Of a stretch of 64,000 nucleotides of DNA, positions 18,547 through 26,648 are shown in pieces; within the stretch, counting starts at the first letter, position 1, and each line of letters opens with the position of its first letter. Below the pieces are notes generated by a model. The model did not search any database. It was not told the origin of the DNA and was given only the letters and a program-made list of their open reading frames with translations. The translations under genes were made by a program, and so were the position numbers. The stretch covers positions 434,001 through 498,000 of the forward strand of contig NZ_CP092431.1 in NCBI RefSeq assembly GCF_022385335.1. The letters run 5' to 3'. The stretch is from Streptomyces deccanensis (GTDB lineage Bacteria > Actinomycetota > Actinomycetes > Streptomycetales > Streptomycetaceae).

Positions 18547-19446
18547 GTGCCGGAACAGGACACGGCAGACCACCAGTTGACCCCGACGCAGGAGGTGGCG
18601 CGGTTCCTGCGCGACCGCCAGGAACAGATCGCCCAGCGCTGGGCCGACGCCGCGCTGTTCCGCACCGTCTTCACCCACTCCCGCGACGAGGCGGTGGAGG
18701 CGGGCCGGGCCGTGGTGGACGCGCTCGCCGCCGTGGCCGCCTCGGACAGCGTGGAGGACGCGGAGTCCGGCGGCTTCCACGTCGTCCGCGAGCAGTTGGC
18801 CCGGACGGCCGCCGCCCGGGCGCGGGCCGGCTCCACGGTCACCCAGATCTCCGCCGAGGTGGACGCCCTGCGGCCGCCCGTGACCGACCTGCTGCTGGCC
18901 GAGTTCGCCGCGGCGCCCGCGGCGCACCTGCGGGAGTGCACCACGACCCTGACGGTGCTGATGGGCACCCTGCGCCTGGTGGTGCTGGAAACGGCGCTCA
19001 ATGAGGGCGAGGAGCTCATCCACCGGCAGCGGCTGCAGCTGATGGAGGTCGCCACCCCGGTGATCAAACTGTGGGAGGGCATCGTCGCCGTCCCCTTGAT
19101 CGGCACGCTGGACAGCGCGCGCAGCCAGGTGGTGATGGAGCGGCTCCTCGACTCCATCGTCGAACAGCACGCCCGGTTCGCCATCCTCGACATCACCGGG
19201 GTGCCCACCGTGGACTCGCTGGTGGCGCAGCACCTGATGAAGACCGTGGCGGCGGCCCGGCTGATGGGGGCGGAGTGCATAGTCTCCGGCATCCGGCCGC
19301 CGATCGCGCAGACCATCGTCCACCTGGGCATCGACCTCAGCTCGGTGCTGACCCGCACGAGCCTCGCGGACGCCCTGGCCTACGCGCTCGGGCAGCTGGG
19401 CACGGACATCGTGTCCCGCGACGGCGCCGGTTCGGGGCCCAGGTGA
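18547..19446 (+). CDS. rsbR: RsbR-like stressosome sensor with C-terminal STAS domain
   Basis: A 299-residue RsbR-family protein. The N-terminal half is an all-helical, globin-like sensor (RFLRDRQEQIAQRWADAALF to EFAAAPAAHLRECTTTLTV). The C-terminal half is an STAS domain containing WEGIVAVPLIGTLDSAR and ILDITGVPTVDSLVAQHL, with threonine at the position phosphorylated by RsbT in Bacillus. GTG 18547 is chosen for the GAGGAG six bases upstream; the ATG at 18484 would overlap the previous stop but lacks that spacing. Its TGA overlaps the start of rsbS. With RsbS it would build the stressosome core. Confidence 0.88.
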   Translation: MPEQDTADHQLTPTQEVARFLRDRQEQIAQRWADAALFRTVFTHSRDEAVEAGRAVVDALAAVAASDSVEDAESGGFHVVREQLARTAAARARAGSTVTQISAEVDALRPPVTDLLLAEFAAAPAAHLRECTTTLTVLMGTLRLVVLETALNEGEELIHRQRLQLMEVATPVIKLWEGIVAVPLIGTLDSARSQVVMERLLDSIVEQHARFAILDITGVPTVDSLVAQHLMKTVAAARLMGAECIVSGIRPPIAQTIVHLGIDLSSVLTRTSLADALAYALGQLGTDIVSRDGAGSGPR

Positions 19447-19883
19447 ACGGCGATCTCTTCGCCGCGCACGGCGGCCCGTCCGCGTACGGGGCGCCCGTCC
19501 CCGTGCTCAAGCTCGGCAGTGTGCTCCTGGTGTCGCTCCAGGGCGATCTGCACGACGGCGCGGCCGAGCAGCTCCAGCAGGACATCAGCGACACGGTCGC
19601 GCGCAGCGGCGCCACGGGGGTGGTGATCGACCTGTCCGGTGTGGAGATGGTCGACTCCTTCCTCGGCAGGGTGCTCGGCGACATCGCCGCCCAGACGAGC
19701 CTGCTCGCCGCCGGGACGGTCGTCGCCGGGATGCGTCCGGCCGTGGCGATCACGCTGGTGGAGCTGGGGCTGACCTTGCCGGGGCTGCGCACCGCGCTCA
19801 GCACCGAGGACGCGCTGCGCCTCCTCGGCGAACCGGACCCGACCTTCCCCCGCCGCGTCCACGCCCGCCAGGAGAGTCCGTGA
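19443..19883 (+). CDS. rsbS: RsbS-like STAS stressosome scaffold
   Basis: A 146-residue single STAS domain: VPVLKLGSVLLVSLQGDLHD, then GVVIDLSGVEMVDSFLGRVL and LGLTLPGLRTALSTEDAL. The serine in VDSFLG is the expected RsbT phosphorylation site. GTG 19443 overlaps the rsbR stop (GTGA). The N-terminal 18 residues (NGDLFAAHGGPSAYG) are an extra flexible lead. RsbS holds RsbT inactive until phosphorylated; RsbR carries the sensor. The C-terminal tail DPTFPRRVHARQESP is basic. Confidence 0.87.
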   Translation: MNGDLFAAHGGPSAYGAPVPVLKLGSVLLVSLQGDLHDGAAEQLQQDISDTVARSGATGVVIDLSGVEMVDSFLGRVLGDIAAQTSLLAAGTVVAGMRPAVAITLVELGLTLPGLRTALSTEDALRLLGEPDPTFPRRVHARQESP

Positions 19884-20323
19884 TGCAGACCGCCGGCGGC
19901 ATCTCCGCCTGCCTGCCGATCCACTCGGATCTCGATCTGGTGTGGGTACGTCAGCATGTGCGGCAGGCGGCCGCCCAGCTCGGCTTCGGTCTGGTCGACC
20001 AGACCAAACTGGTCACCGCGGCCAGCGAGCTGGCCCGCAACACCCTGGTCCACGGCGGCGGGGGCCAGATGGAGTGCGAGCCGGTGGACAAGGGCGGCGC
20101 ACGAGGGCTGCGGCTGACCTTCAGCGACGAGGGGCCCGGCATCGCCGACCTCGACCAGGCCCTCCTCGACGGCTACACCTCCGGCGAGGGGCTGGGGATG
20201 GGGCTGGGCGGCGCCCGGCGGCTGGTCCACGAGTTCGCGATCGACAGCCGGCCCGGCTCGGGCACCTCGGTGACGGTGACGTCCTGGCTCTCGGGTGCGC
20301 CGCGCCCGCGCGAGGAGCGGTGA
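19880..20323 (+). CDS. rsbT: RsbT-like serine/threonine kinase
   Basis: A 147-residue GHKL kinase. ATP-site blocks: LVTAASELARNTLVHGGG (N box), DEGPGIADLDQALLDGY (G1) and GLGMGLGGARRLVHEF (G2). The G2 helix and the spacing of GIAD/DGYTS match RsbT rather than RsbW. GTG 19880 or ATG 19883 may initiate; both follow GGAG and overlap the rsbS stop. On stress RsbT would phosphorylate RsbR and RsbS, leave the complex and activate a phosphatase; the two downstream genes encode phosphatase domains. Confidence 0.9.
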   Translation: MMQTAGGISACLPIHSDLDLVWVRQHVRQAAAQLGFGLVDQTKLVTAASELARNTLVHGGGGQMECEPVDKGGARGLRLTFSDEGPGIADLDQALLDGYTSGEGLGMGLGGARRLVHEFAIDSRPGSGTSVTVTSWLSGAPRPREER

Positions 20324-21393
20324 TGCCACGCGTCTGGGAGGTTCCGGTGCACGACTCGACCCGGGTGCGCGACGCCCGGGTGGCCGCCGAGTCGGCCGCG
20401 GCGCGGGCCGGGCTGGACGAGGACCGCACCGCCGGCTGTGCGCTGGTGGCCACCGAGCTGGCGACCAATCTGCTCAAGCACGCCGGGGGCGGGCTGATAC
20501 TGCTGGAGGTCGTCTCCCGCCCCGCGCCCGACCGGGCGGACGGCGCGGCCCCCATGGTGCAGATCGTGGCGATCGACCACGGGCCGGGGGTCCGCGACGT
20601 GGCGGGCGCGCTGCGCGACGGCTACTCGACGACGTCGTCGCTCGGCGCGGGGCTCGGCACCTGTCGCCGGGTCGCCGACGACTTCGACCTGCACAGCACG
20701 GTCGGCCGGGGCACGATCGCCCTGGCCCGGCTCGGCGCCCGCCCGCCGCGCCGGGCGGGCCGGGCCCACTCCCCCGCCCCCTCCGTGCGGGCCGGAGGCG
20801 TCAACGTCCCCTTCGCCGGGGCGGAGTTCAGCGGCGACGCCTGGGCCTGGGTCCGGACGGACAGCCTCACCACCCTCATGCTGGCCGACGGCCTGGGCCA
20901 CGGTCTGGCGGCGGCCCGCGCCTCCTCGGCTGCCGTGGAGCAGCTCTACCGCGCGCCCGAACTGCCTCCCGCGCAGCTGCTGCGGCGGCTGGAGGGCGCG
21001 CTGCGCGACACCCGGGGCGCGGCGGTCGCCGTCGCCCAACTCGACCTCGCCGCCGGTAGGTTGCTGTTCTCGGGGGTCGGCAACATCGGGGCGCGGCTGC
21101 GCACCGGCGCCAACTGGCAGCCGTTGCTGTCCCGGCCCGGCATAGTGGGCGCCCACCGGGCCGCCCGTCTTCCGCAGCAGGAGGTGGCCTGGGGGGACGA
21201 CGGCCTGCTCGTGCTGCACAGCGACGGTCTGCCCAGCCGCTGGAGTCCTGGGCCCGCCGCCCACAGCCCCTCCCTCGACCCCGCTGTGATCGCCTCCGTG
21301 ATCGTGCGCGACGCGAGCAGCCCCGCCCGGCCGGTCCGCGACGACACCACCGTCGCCGTACTGAGCCCCTCCCCGCCGGACCACCTCCCATGA
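20323..21393 (+). CDS. Fusion of an RsbT-like ATPase and an RsbX-like SpoIIE phosphatase
   Basis: A 356-residue two-domain protein. Residues 1-130 repeat the kinase fold (LVATELATNLLKHAGGGLI, IDHGPGVRDVAGALRDGY, SLGAGLGTCRRVADDF). Residues 145-350 are a PP2C domain (AEFSGDAWAWVR, LMLADGLGHGLAAARA, LLVLHSDGLPSRW, DDTTVAVL) in which the metal-binding aspartates are present. RsbX removes phosphate from RsbS/RsbR to reset the stressosome; here the reset phosphatase is joined to a second RsbT-like unit. ATG 20323 overlaps the rsbT TGA. The fusion puts kinase-like and phosphatase parts in one chain. Confidence 0.85.
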   Translation: MPRVWEVPVHDSTRVRDARVAAESAAARAGLDEDRTAGCALVATELATNLLKHAGGGLILLEVVSRPAPDRADGAAPMVQIVAIDHGPGVRDVAGALRDGYSTTSSLGAGLGTCRRVADDFDLHSTVGRGTIALARLGARPPRRAGRAHSPAPSVRAGGVNVPFAGAEFSGDAWAWVRTDSLTTLMLADGLGHGLAAARASSAAVEQLYRAPELPPAQLLRRLEGALRDTRGAAVAVAQLDLAAGRLLFSGVGNIGARLRTGANWQPLLSRPGIVGAHRAARLPQQEVAWGDDGLLVLHSDGLPSRWSPGPAAHSPSLDPAVIASVIVRDASSPARPVRDDTTVAVLSPSPPDHLP

Positions 21394-23135
21394 CCCGTAC
21401 CTGGACCGTCCGTTCCGTCACCGACGCCGCCCGGGCGCGAATCGCCACCGCTCGGCTGGCCACCGCGCACGGGGTGTCGCCGACCGACCGGGCGCGGCTG
21501 GTGTCCGTGCTCTCGGCGCAGCTGCGGCAGTGCCTGACCAAGGGCGGCGCGTGGCAGCTGACGGCGCGGGCCGTCACGGCGCGGCCCGGTGGCTGCCGGT
21601 TCCTGGTCGAGGTGACGTCGGCCAACCGGCGGCCGGGCGAGTTCCGGCAGCCGTGGCGGCTGACGGTCGCCTGCTCGGAGGAGGTGCGGCTGCCGGACAG
21701 CGAGTATGTGCCCGGTGACCCGACGACGCTCGCGGAGGCCCTGTTCGGAGCCGACGAGGACGCGGCGCTGCTGCTGGAGAAGCTCGACGAGCAGGAGGCG
21801 CTGGTCGCGTTCCACCGCGAGGAGCTGCACCAGACCAACCAGGGTGTCCTCGCCCTGCACGCCGAGCTGGACGCGGCCGGGCGCGCGCAGCGCGAGCTGT
21901 TCGCCGCCGAGCAGAAGGCCCGCAGGGAGGCCGAGAACGCGCGCGGCCGGCTCACCCTCCTCGCCGACGCCAGCGCCGCGCTCACCGCGTCGCTCAACCC
22001 GGACGCGATCGTGCGGCTGCTGCCGTCCCTGCTGGTGCCCCGGTACGCCCGCAGCGCCGACGTCTGGCTGTTCGACGGGGAGGGCGAGGTGACCGGGGGC
22101 GGCCCGCGTCCTGCGGCGGCCGTCGTCGCGGCGCGCCGCGGGCGTCCCCAGTACGCGGCCGACCATCCCGGCGAGCTGCCCGGGGTCGACGACCACCCGC
22201 CGTCGGCGCTCGACCCGACCCGGCCGCTGCTGTGCGTGCCCCTGGTGACCCGGGGCGCGCCGCTGGGCGTGCTGACGCTGTCACCGCCCGACGACGAGCG
22301 GTGGGACGCCGACGACGTCTTCATGCTGATCGAGCTGGCCCGACGGGCGGGTGTCGCGCTGGAGAACGCCCGGCGTTTCGAGCACAACCGCGACATCGCC
22401 GAGACCCTGCAACGGGCCCTGCTCACCGAGCTGCCCACCACACCGGGGCTGCGGCTGGCCGCGCGTTATCTGCCGGCGACGCGGGGCCTGAACATCGGCG
22501 GCGACTGGTACGACGCCTTCCGGCAGCCCGACGGCAGTCTGATCACCGTGATCGGTGACGTCACCGGCCACGGTCTGCGCGCGGCGGTGATGATGAGCCA
22601 GCTGCGGACCGCGCTGCGCGCGTACGCGGTCGACGGCAAGACCCCGGGCCAGCTCCTCACCCATCTCCATCTGTTCCTGCACCATCTGCAGCCCGACCTC
22701 TACGCCACGGCCGTCATCGCCCGGTTCCATCCGCACGAACCCACGCTCACCTGGGCCGCCGCCGGCCATCCGCCGCCGGTGCTGCGCTCGCCCGACGGAA
22801 GTGTGCGGATCCTGGACGCCAAGCCCGGCGCGATGCTCGGCATCCCGCTGCACCAGGAGATCGCCGACCACACCGTGCCGCTGCCGCCGGGGTCCACCCT
22901 GGCGCTCTACACGGACGGGCTGGTGGAGCGGCGTGCCCTGGGCATCGACCCGGGCATCGAACAGCTGGCCACAGCGCTCGGCGGGCTCCCGTCGCGGACC
23001 CTGGACGACGACCTCCAGGAGTCCGCCGACCAGTTGCTCGCCCCCCTGCTGGACGAGGAGCACGAGGACGACGTCTGCCTGCTGCTCTGCCATGTGCACA
23101 GTGCCGCGGGGCGCGCCACGGCACACCTCAACTGA
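21390..23135 (+). CDS. GAF-SpoIIE serine phosphatase (RsbU-like), last gene of the stressosome operon
   Basis: A 581-residue protein whose ATG overlaps the previous stop (ATGA). Residues 1-105 look like a degenerate ATPase fold, 115-170 a charged coiled coil (EEALVAFHREELHQTNQGV), 180-330 a GAF domain ending LARRAGVALENARRF, and 350-575 the PP2C domain with GGDWYDAF, GDVTGHGLRAAVMM, LALYTDGLVE and EDDVCLLL all intact. It is the probable target activated by RsbT and would dephosphorylate the STAS antagonist. Its last eight bases overlap the convergent MarR gene. Confidence 0.9.
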   Translation: MTRTWTVRSVTDAARARIATARLATAHGVSPTDRARLVSVLSAQLRQCLTKGGAWQLTARAVTARPGGCRFLVEVTSANRRPGEFRQPWRLTVACSEEVRLPDSEYVPGDPTTLAEALFGADEDAALLLEKLDEQEALVAFHREELHQTNQGVLALHAELDAAGRAQRELFAAEQKARREAENARGRLTLLADASAALTASLNPDAIVRLLPSLLVPRYARSADVWLFDGEGEVTGGGPRPAAAVVAARRGRPQYAADHPGELPGVDDHPPSALDPTRPLLCVPLVTRGAPLGVLTLSPPDDERWDADDVFMLIELARRAGVALENARRFEHNRDIAETLQRALLTELPTTPGLRLAARYLPATRGLNIGGDWYDAFRQPDGSLITVIGDVTGHGLRAAVMMSQLRTALRAYAVDGKTPGQLLTHLHLFLHHLQPDLYATAVIARFHPHEPTLTWAAAGHPPPVLRSPDGSVRILDAKPGAMLGIPLHQEIADHTVPLPPGSTLALYTDGLVERRALGIDPGIEQLATALGGLPSRTLDDDLQESADQLLAPLLDEEHEDDVCLLLCHVHSAAGRATAHLN

Positions 23136-23553
23136 GGCTTCCGCCCAGGGTCCGCAACACCTGTTCCACCCGTGCGCGTTCCGCCGGCGGCAGAGCCGCC
23201 AGGGCGTCGCCGAGCCGTACCGACAGGTGTTCGGTGACATCCGCGAGGAACCGGTGTCCACGCTCCGTCACCACCAGGCGGACCTCACGCCGGTCGTCGA
23301 GGCGGGCGCACCGCCGCAGCAGGTCGGCCGCTTCGAGACGGTCACAGAGCCGGCTGGCGGTGGGCAGACCGACGCCGAGCCGCTCCGCCAGACCCGTCAG
23401 GTTCAGCTCTGGCACCCCGCGCACAGCACGGAGCGCCAGTATCTGTCTCGGGGACAGTCTGGGGGTGACCTCCTCCACTGCCGAGAACCAGAGCGGCACC
23501 AGGTTCTCCACCGCGTCGAGAACCTGCCGGTCGAAGTCGGCGGGGCCGGTCAT
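23128..23553 (-). CDS. MarR-family transcriptional regulator (right of the stressosome operon)
   Basis: A 141-residue winged-helix protein: SPRQILALRAVRGVPELNLT, GLAERLGVGLPTASRLCDRL, wing RLDDRREVRLVVTERG, and C-terminal dimer helices LAALPPAERARVEQVL. ATG 23553. The 3' end overlaps the stressosome operon tail by eight bases on the opposite strand. Its recognition helix matches the MarR regulator at the other end of the operon, so the pair bracket the stressosome genes. No obvious target other than itself lies upstream. Confidence 0.87.
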   Translation of the reverse strand: MTGPADFDRQVLDAVENLVPLWFSAVEEVTPRLSPRQILALRAVRGVPELNLTGLAERLGVGLPTASRLCDRLEAADLLRRCARLDDRREVRLVVTERGHRFLADVTEHLSVRLGDALAALPPAERARVEQVLRTLGGSLS

Positions 23554-23654
23554 GCGGGGGGCCTACCCGAAGTGCCCAGGACTACACGGCCGTTTCCGCG
23601 ACCTCCGCAGCCGACCGGGCCGGCTGCCCGCCCCGTGCGCGCCGACCGGTGCCG

Positions 23655-24464
23655 CTACGCCTTGTAGGCCACCCCCCCGTACACGTCCGTCGGCTCCGGA
23701 GCGATGCCCGGTTCCGGACGCCACAGCGGGCAGGAGACGATGCCGGGCTCCAGCAGCTCCAGGCCCTCGTAGTAGGCGTGGAGCTGGCGGGGGCTGCGCA
23801 GGACGTAGGGGACGGCCCCGGTGTCGTCGTAGCCGTCCTGGGCGCGCTTGAGTTCGGCGTCGGTGTCCGTGCTGTCGTAGTGGACGAAGTAGCTGCCGGA
23901 CGGCAGGGCGGCCTGGAGGCGGCGGACGATCTCCTTGGCCTCCTCGTAGTCCTGGATGTGGCCGAGGATGCCCATCAGCATCAGCGCCACCGGCTTGTCG
24001 AAGTCGAGGACCTTGCCGGCGGCCTCGAGGATGGTGTCCGGGTCGTGCAGATCGGCGTCGACGTAGTCGGTGACCCCTTCGGGGGTGCTGGTGAGCAGCG
24101 CCTGCGCGTGCCGCAGGACGAGCGGGTCGTTGTCGACGTAGACGATGCGGGACTCGGGGGCGACCTTCTGGGCGACCTGATGGGTGTTGTCGTAGGTCGG
24201 GAGGCCGGTGCCGATGTCGAGGAACTGGCGGATCCCGCGCTCGCGGGCCACGAAGGTGACCGTGCGGATGAGGTAGACGCGGGAGGCGCGGGCCATCGTC
24301 TCGATGTTGGGGGCGATCTCGCGGTAGGCGTCGCCCGCCTCACGGTCGACCTCGTAGTTGTCCTTGCCGCCCATCCAGTAGTTCCAGATACGGGCCGAGT
24401 GCGGCACCGTGGTGTCGATCTTCGACAGGGCTTCCTGATCGGGAGTGGGGTGGCCGTCTGCCAT
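23655..24464 (-). CDS. SAM-dependent methyltransferase (Methyltransf_19 family)
   Basis: A 269-residue class I methyltransferase of a family very common in Streptomyces. The N-terminal marker SARIWNYWMGGKDNYEVDRE is typical; SAM binding follows in QFLDIGTGLPTYDNTHQVA and IVYVDNDPLVLRHAQALL, then DADLHDP. ATG 24464 is preferred over a start six codons upstream because GGAG lies at the right distance. The substrate of this family is unknown; many copies occur per genome, often beside regulators. Not in an obvious operon: 33 bases separate it from the next minus-strand gene, which might be co-transcribed. Confidence 0.88.
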   Translation of the reverse strand: MADGHPTPDQEALSKIDTTVPHSARIWNYWMGGKDNYEVDREAGDAYREIAPNIETMARASRVYLIRTVTFVARERGIRQFLDIGTGLPTYDNTHQVAQKVAPESRIVYVDNDPLVLRHAQALLTSTPEGVTDYVDADLHDPDTILEAAGKVLDFDKPVALMLMGILGHIQDYEEAKEIVRRLQAALPSGSYFVHYDSTDTDAELKRAQDGYDDTGAVPYVLRSPRQLHAYYEGLELLEPGIVSCPLWRPEPGIAPEPTDVYGGVAYKA

Positions 24465-24497
24465 GGGACTCTCCTGCCTCACATCGCGTGGTCGTCG

Positions 24498-25004
24498 CTA
24501 ACCTATCGTCAACTGCCGTTCTTCACCCCGAAGTTGGTACGAGCGAGCAGCGGGCGCACGGATGGGGCCGCCGGGCTCGCCGACATCGACGGTCAGCACG
24601 GGTACGTGCTGGGCGAGGGTGCGGAAAACCCGGGCGTAGGCGGTGGCCGCCTCCGTGACCTCGGGCGTGGTCAGGTGGAGCATCGCTCCGTCGCGTTCGG
24701 CCACGGCGTCGGCCAGGTCCAGTACCTGGATCCAGGTGACCCGGGAGCGGCCCCGGCGCAGCGGGCCGTGGACGAGTTCCGCGATGAGGTTGCCGTCGAC
24801 GGCCAGGCGTCCGGGCCCTGCGAGGAGTTCGCGGCAGGGCAGGGCGGGATCCAGGTGGTGCAGGGCGGACGGCAGCCGCCGGACCTCGAACCCGAGGTGC
24901 GCCAGCTCGGCGACGAGGCGGGCGCGGCCGCGTCCTTCGTGCCCCTCGACGATCAGGGTCCGATACCGGCTGAGAGCGGAGGCGGGGGCGGGGGACGGTG
25001 TCAT
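24498..25004 (-). CDS. Kinase-like P-loop protein with a degraded Walker A motif
   Basis: A 168-residue protein whose start LIVEGHEGRGRARLVAELA has the layout of thymidylate or deoxynucleoside kinases (VEGxxGxGKTT) but carries GRGRA where GKT/S is expected. Later parts also fit that fold: LAVDGNLIAELVHGPLRRG recalls the D-R-x-x-x-S-x-x-V-Y-G-P block, and DGAMLHLTTP the strand before the sugar site. The lysine needed for phosphate transfer is absent, so it is probably not an active kinase. ATG 25004 follows GAAGGGAAGGG. Upstream, 25005-25268 holds a repeat/terminator and no gene. Confidence 0.6.
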   Translation of the reverse strand: MTPSPAPASALSRYRTLIVEGHEGRGRARLVAELAHLGFEVRRLPSALHHLDPALPCRELLAGPGRLAVDGNLIAELVHGPLRRGRSRVTWIQVLDLADAVAERDGAMLHLTTPEVTEAATAYARVFRTLAQHVPVLTVDVGEPGGPIRAPAARSYQLRGEERQLTIG

Positions 25005-25170
25005 CCCTTCCCTTCGGGGGCTACGCGGCGGGTGTCGGCCTCCCGGAACCGGCACCGGGCCCGGAGGGTGCCCCCAGTCTGGGCGGGGCCGGGAGGCGAC
25101 GGGAGTGCGCGCGGGGGTTGTCCGGTTGTGCGGGCGTAGTGGTCCGCGCGGCGCCTGCCGGTCGGCCGGG

Positions 25171-25220
25171 AAAAGCAGGGGCGCAGCCCCGCTTTTCAGG
25201 GGCGCGGGGAACTGCGCGAG
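25171..25220. repeat. Terminator hairpin followed by a dispersed 24-base Streptomyces repeat
   Basis: AAAAGC-A-GGGGC (25171-25182) pairs with GCCCC-GCTTTT (25186-25196), a strong hairpin. Directly behind it, 25197-25220 begins CAGGGGCGCGGGGAACTGCG. The same 24 bases occur in reverse complement at 49991-50014 behind clpP4. Both copies lie downstream of genes, which suggests a mobile or selected terminator-type element. Confidence 0.7.
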
Positions 25221-25268
25221 AAGCCCCCACGCACCCGCACCCGCCGACGCACCCGAACCCCCGAGCCC

Positions 25269-25520
25269 TCAGGCGATCAGGAAGTCGGCCTGGCCGGACT
25301 TGGCGCCCTCCAGGAACGCCACCATCTCCTCCCGCGAGTACACGAGCGCCGGCCCCTCCGGATCGGTGGACTGCCGGAACGCGACCCGGCCGTCGGGCAG
25401 CCGCTTGGCCTCCACACAGGAACCGCCGTTCGTACCGCTCCACGGCTTGCGCCAGCCCTCCGCGCCGAGTTCGGGAGCGGGCATGCCGCTGTGGACGGAG
25501 CCGTCGGGTGTCCTTGCCAT
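25269..25520 (-). CDS. DUF397 protein, partner of the upstream XRE regulator
   Basis: An 83-residue DUF397 protein with the family core GWRKPWSGTNGGSCVEAKRL, VAFRQSTDPEGPALVYSREE and the end FLEGAKSGQADF. Such proteins are almost always encoded next to XRE regulators of the DUF5753 type in Streptomyces and are thought to antagonise or modulate them (as in the abaA and whiJ-like loci). Here the gap to the upstream regulator stop is only three bases. ATG 25520 has GGAG nine bases upstream. The conserved W and the C in SCVE are present. Antitoxin-like behaviour has been proposed for the family but not shown here. Confidence 0.92.
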   Translation of the reverse strand: MARTPDGSVHSGMPAPELGAEGWRKPWSGTNGGSCVEAKRLPDGRVAFRQSTDPEGPALVYSREEMVAFLEGAKSGQADFLIA

Positions 25521-25523
25521 GTG

Positions 25524-26399
25524 TCACAACTCCTTGCGTAGTGCCGCCAGGATGTCCCTGGTCCGAGCCACCGGTTCCGCCTGCACGGACATCCGGTCCA
25601 GGACCTCCAGATAGGTCACGACGTCCGCGGGCTGGTCGACGTACTGGGCGCCCGCGAGACCCTCGGTGTAGACGATGTCGGGGAGTTCGGAGAACCCGAA
25701 CCGGAAGTAGTGGAAGGGGCCGTACGCCCCGGGGTGGGGCCCGGCCGCGAACCGCATGATCTGGATCCTGACCTTGGGCCGTTCCGTCGCCTCGACGAGC
25801 CGGTCGATCTGCTCCCGCATCACCTCGGGTCCGCCCACGGGGCGGCGCAGCACGGTCTCGTCGAGGATGGCCCAGATGGCGGGCGCCTCGGGTTTGACCA
25901 GCAGGTCCTGGCGTCTCAGGCGCAGGGCGACATGCCGTTCGACCTCCTCGGGGCTCGCGTTGGGGAAGCCGACCCGGATGAGGGCGGCCGCGTAGTCGTG
26001 GGTCTGCAACAGGCCTGGTACGTACTGGGGTTCGTAGAGCCGGATGACGGCGGCTTCGCTCTCCAGGCTCACGTACGCGCTGAACCACTCGGGCAGCACG
26101 TCGCGGAACTTGTGCCACCAGCCGGGCTGGTTGGCCTCGCGGGCGAGGGAGAGGAAGTCCTCGATCTCGGTACTGGAGACCCCGTAGGTGCGCAGCAACT
26201 CCTTCACGTAGGGGATGCGGAGGCCGACCTCGGCCTTCTCCATACGGCGGACCGTCAGGGCGGTGACCTCGATGGCGCGGGCCGCGTCGTCGAACGAGAC
26301 CCCGGCCCGCTCCCGGAGCTGGCGGAGCCGTTTGCCGAGGACCATGCGCAGGACCGTGGGTGCCGCAGGAGCACTCCCTCCTGAGCGGGTCTCACTCAC
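25524..26399 (-). CDS. XRE-type helix-turn-helix regulator with DUF5753
   Basis: A 291-residue regulator. The N-terminal HTH is LGKRLRQLRERAGVSFDDAA with recognition part VTALTVRRMEKAEVGLR. The C-terminal DUF5753 ligand or partner domain begins WWHKFRDVLPEWFSAYVSLE and contains YEPQYVPGLLQTHDYAAALI and the LRPVGG-like LRRPVGGPEVM. GTG 26399 follows GGAGG at six bases. It forms an operon with the DUF397 gene and is divergent from the TPR regulator (250 bases apart), so it may control that gene too. Related pairs affect sporulation and antibiotic onset. Confidence 0.9.
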   Translation of the reverse strand: MSETRSGGSAPAAPTVLRMVLGKRLRQLRERAGVSFDDAARAIEVTALTVRRMEKAEVGLRIPYVKELLRTYGVSSTEIEDFLSLAREANQPGWWHKFRDVLPEWFSAYVSLESEAAVIRLYEPQYVPGLLQTHDYAAALIRVGFPNASPEEVERHVALRLRRQDLLVKPEAPAIWAILDETVLRRPVGGPEVMREQIDRLVEATERPKVRIQIMRFAAGPHPGAYGPFHYFRFGFSELPDIVYTEGLAGAQYVDQPADVVTYLEVLDRMSVQAEPVARTRDILAALRKEL

Positions 26400-26648
26400 G
26401 TGCAACCTCCCAAGGCGGGATTCACAGCGTGCAGTGTGCCACGCGATCCGTTGACACGGACAGGTCCGCGCGGTTCATTCTGAAATTATCAGAACGCAGG
26501 TTGCGGGCTGAGTCGTTCGGCCACCATAGTGATCGAGTGACCTACCGCACACGCTGTGCAAGGTCCCTCGAACTCCTCCGGCCCGCCCAGGAGTTGGCGC
26601 CACGGCGGGCAGGGGTCAAGCCACGCGCCGACACGATGCGACACCTGG

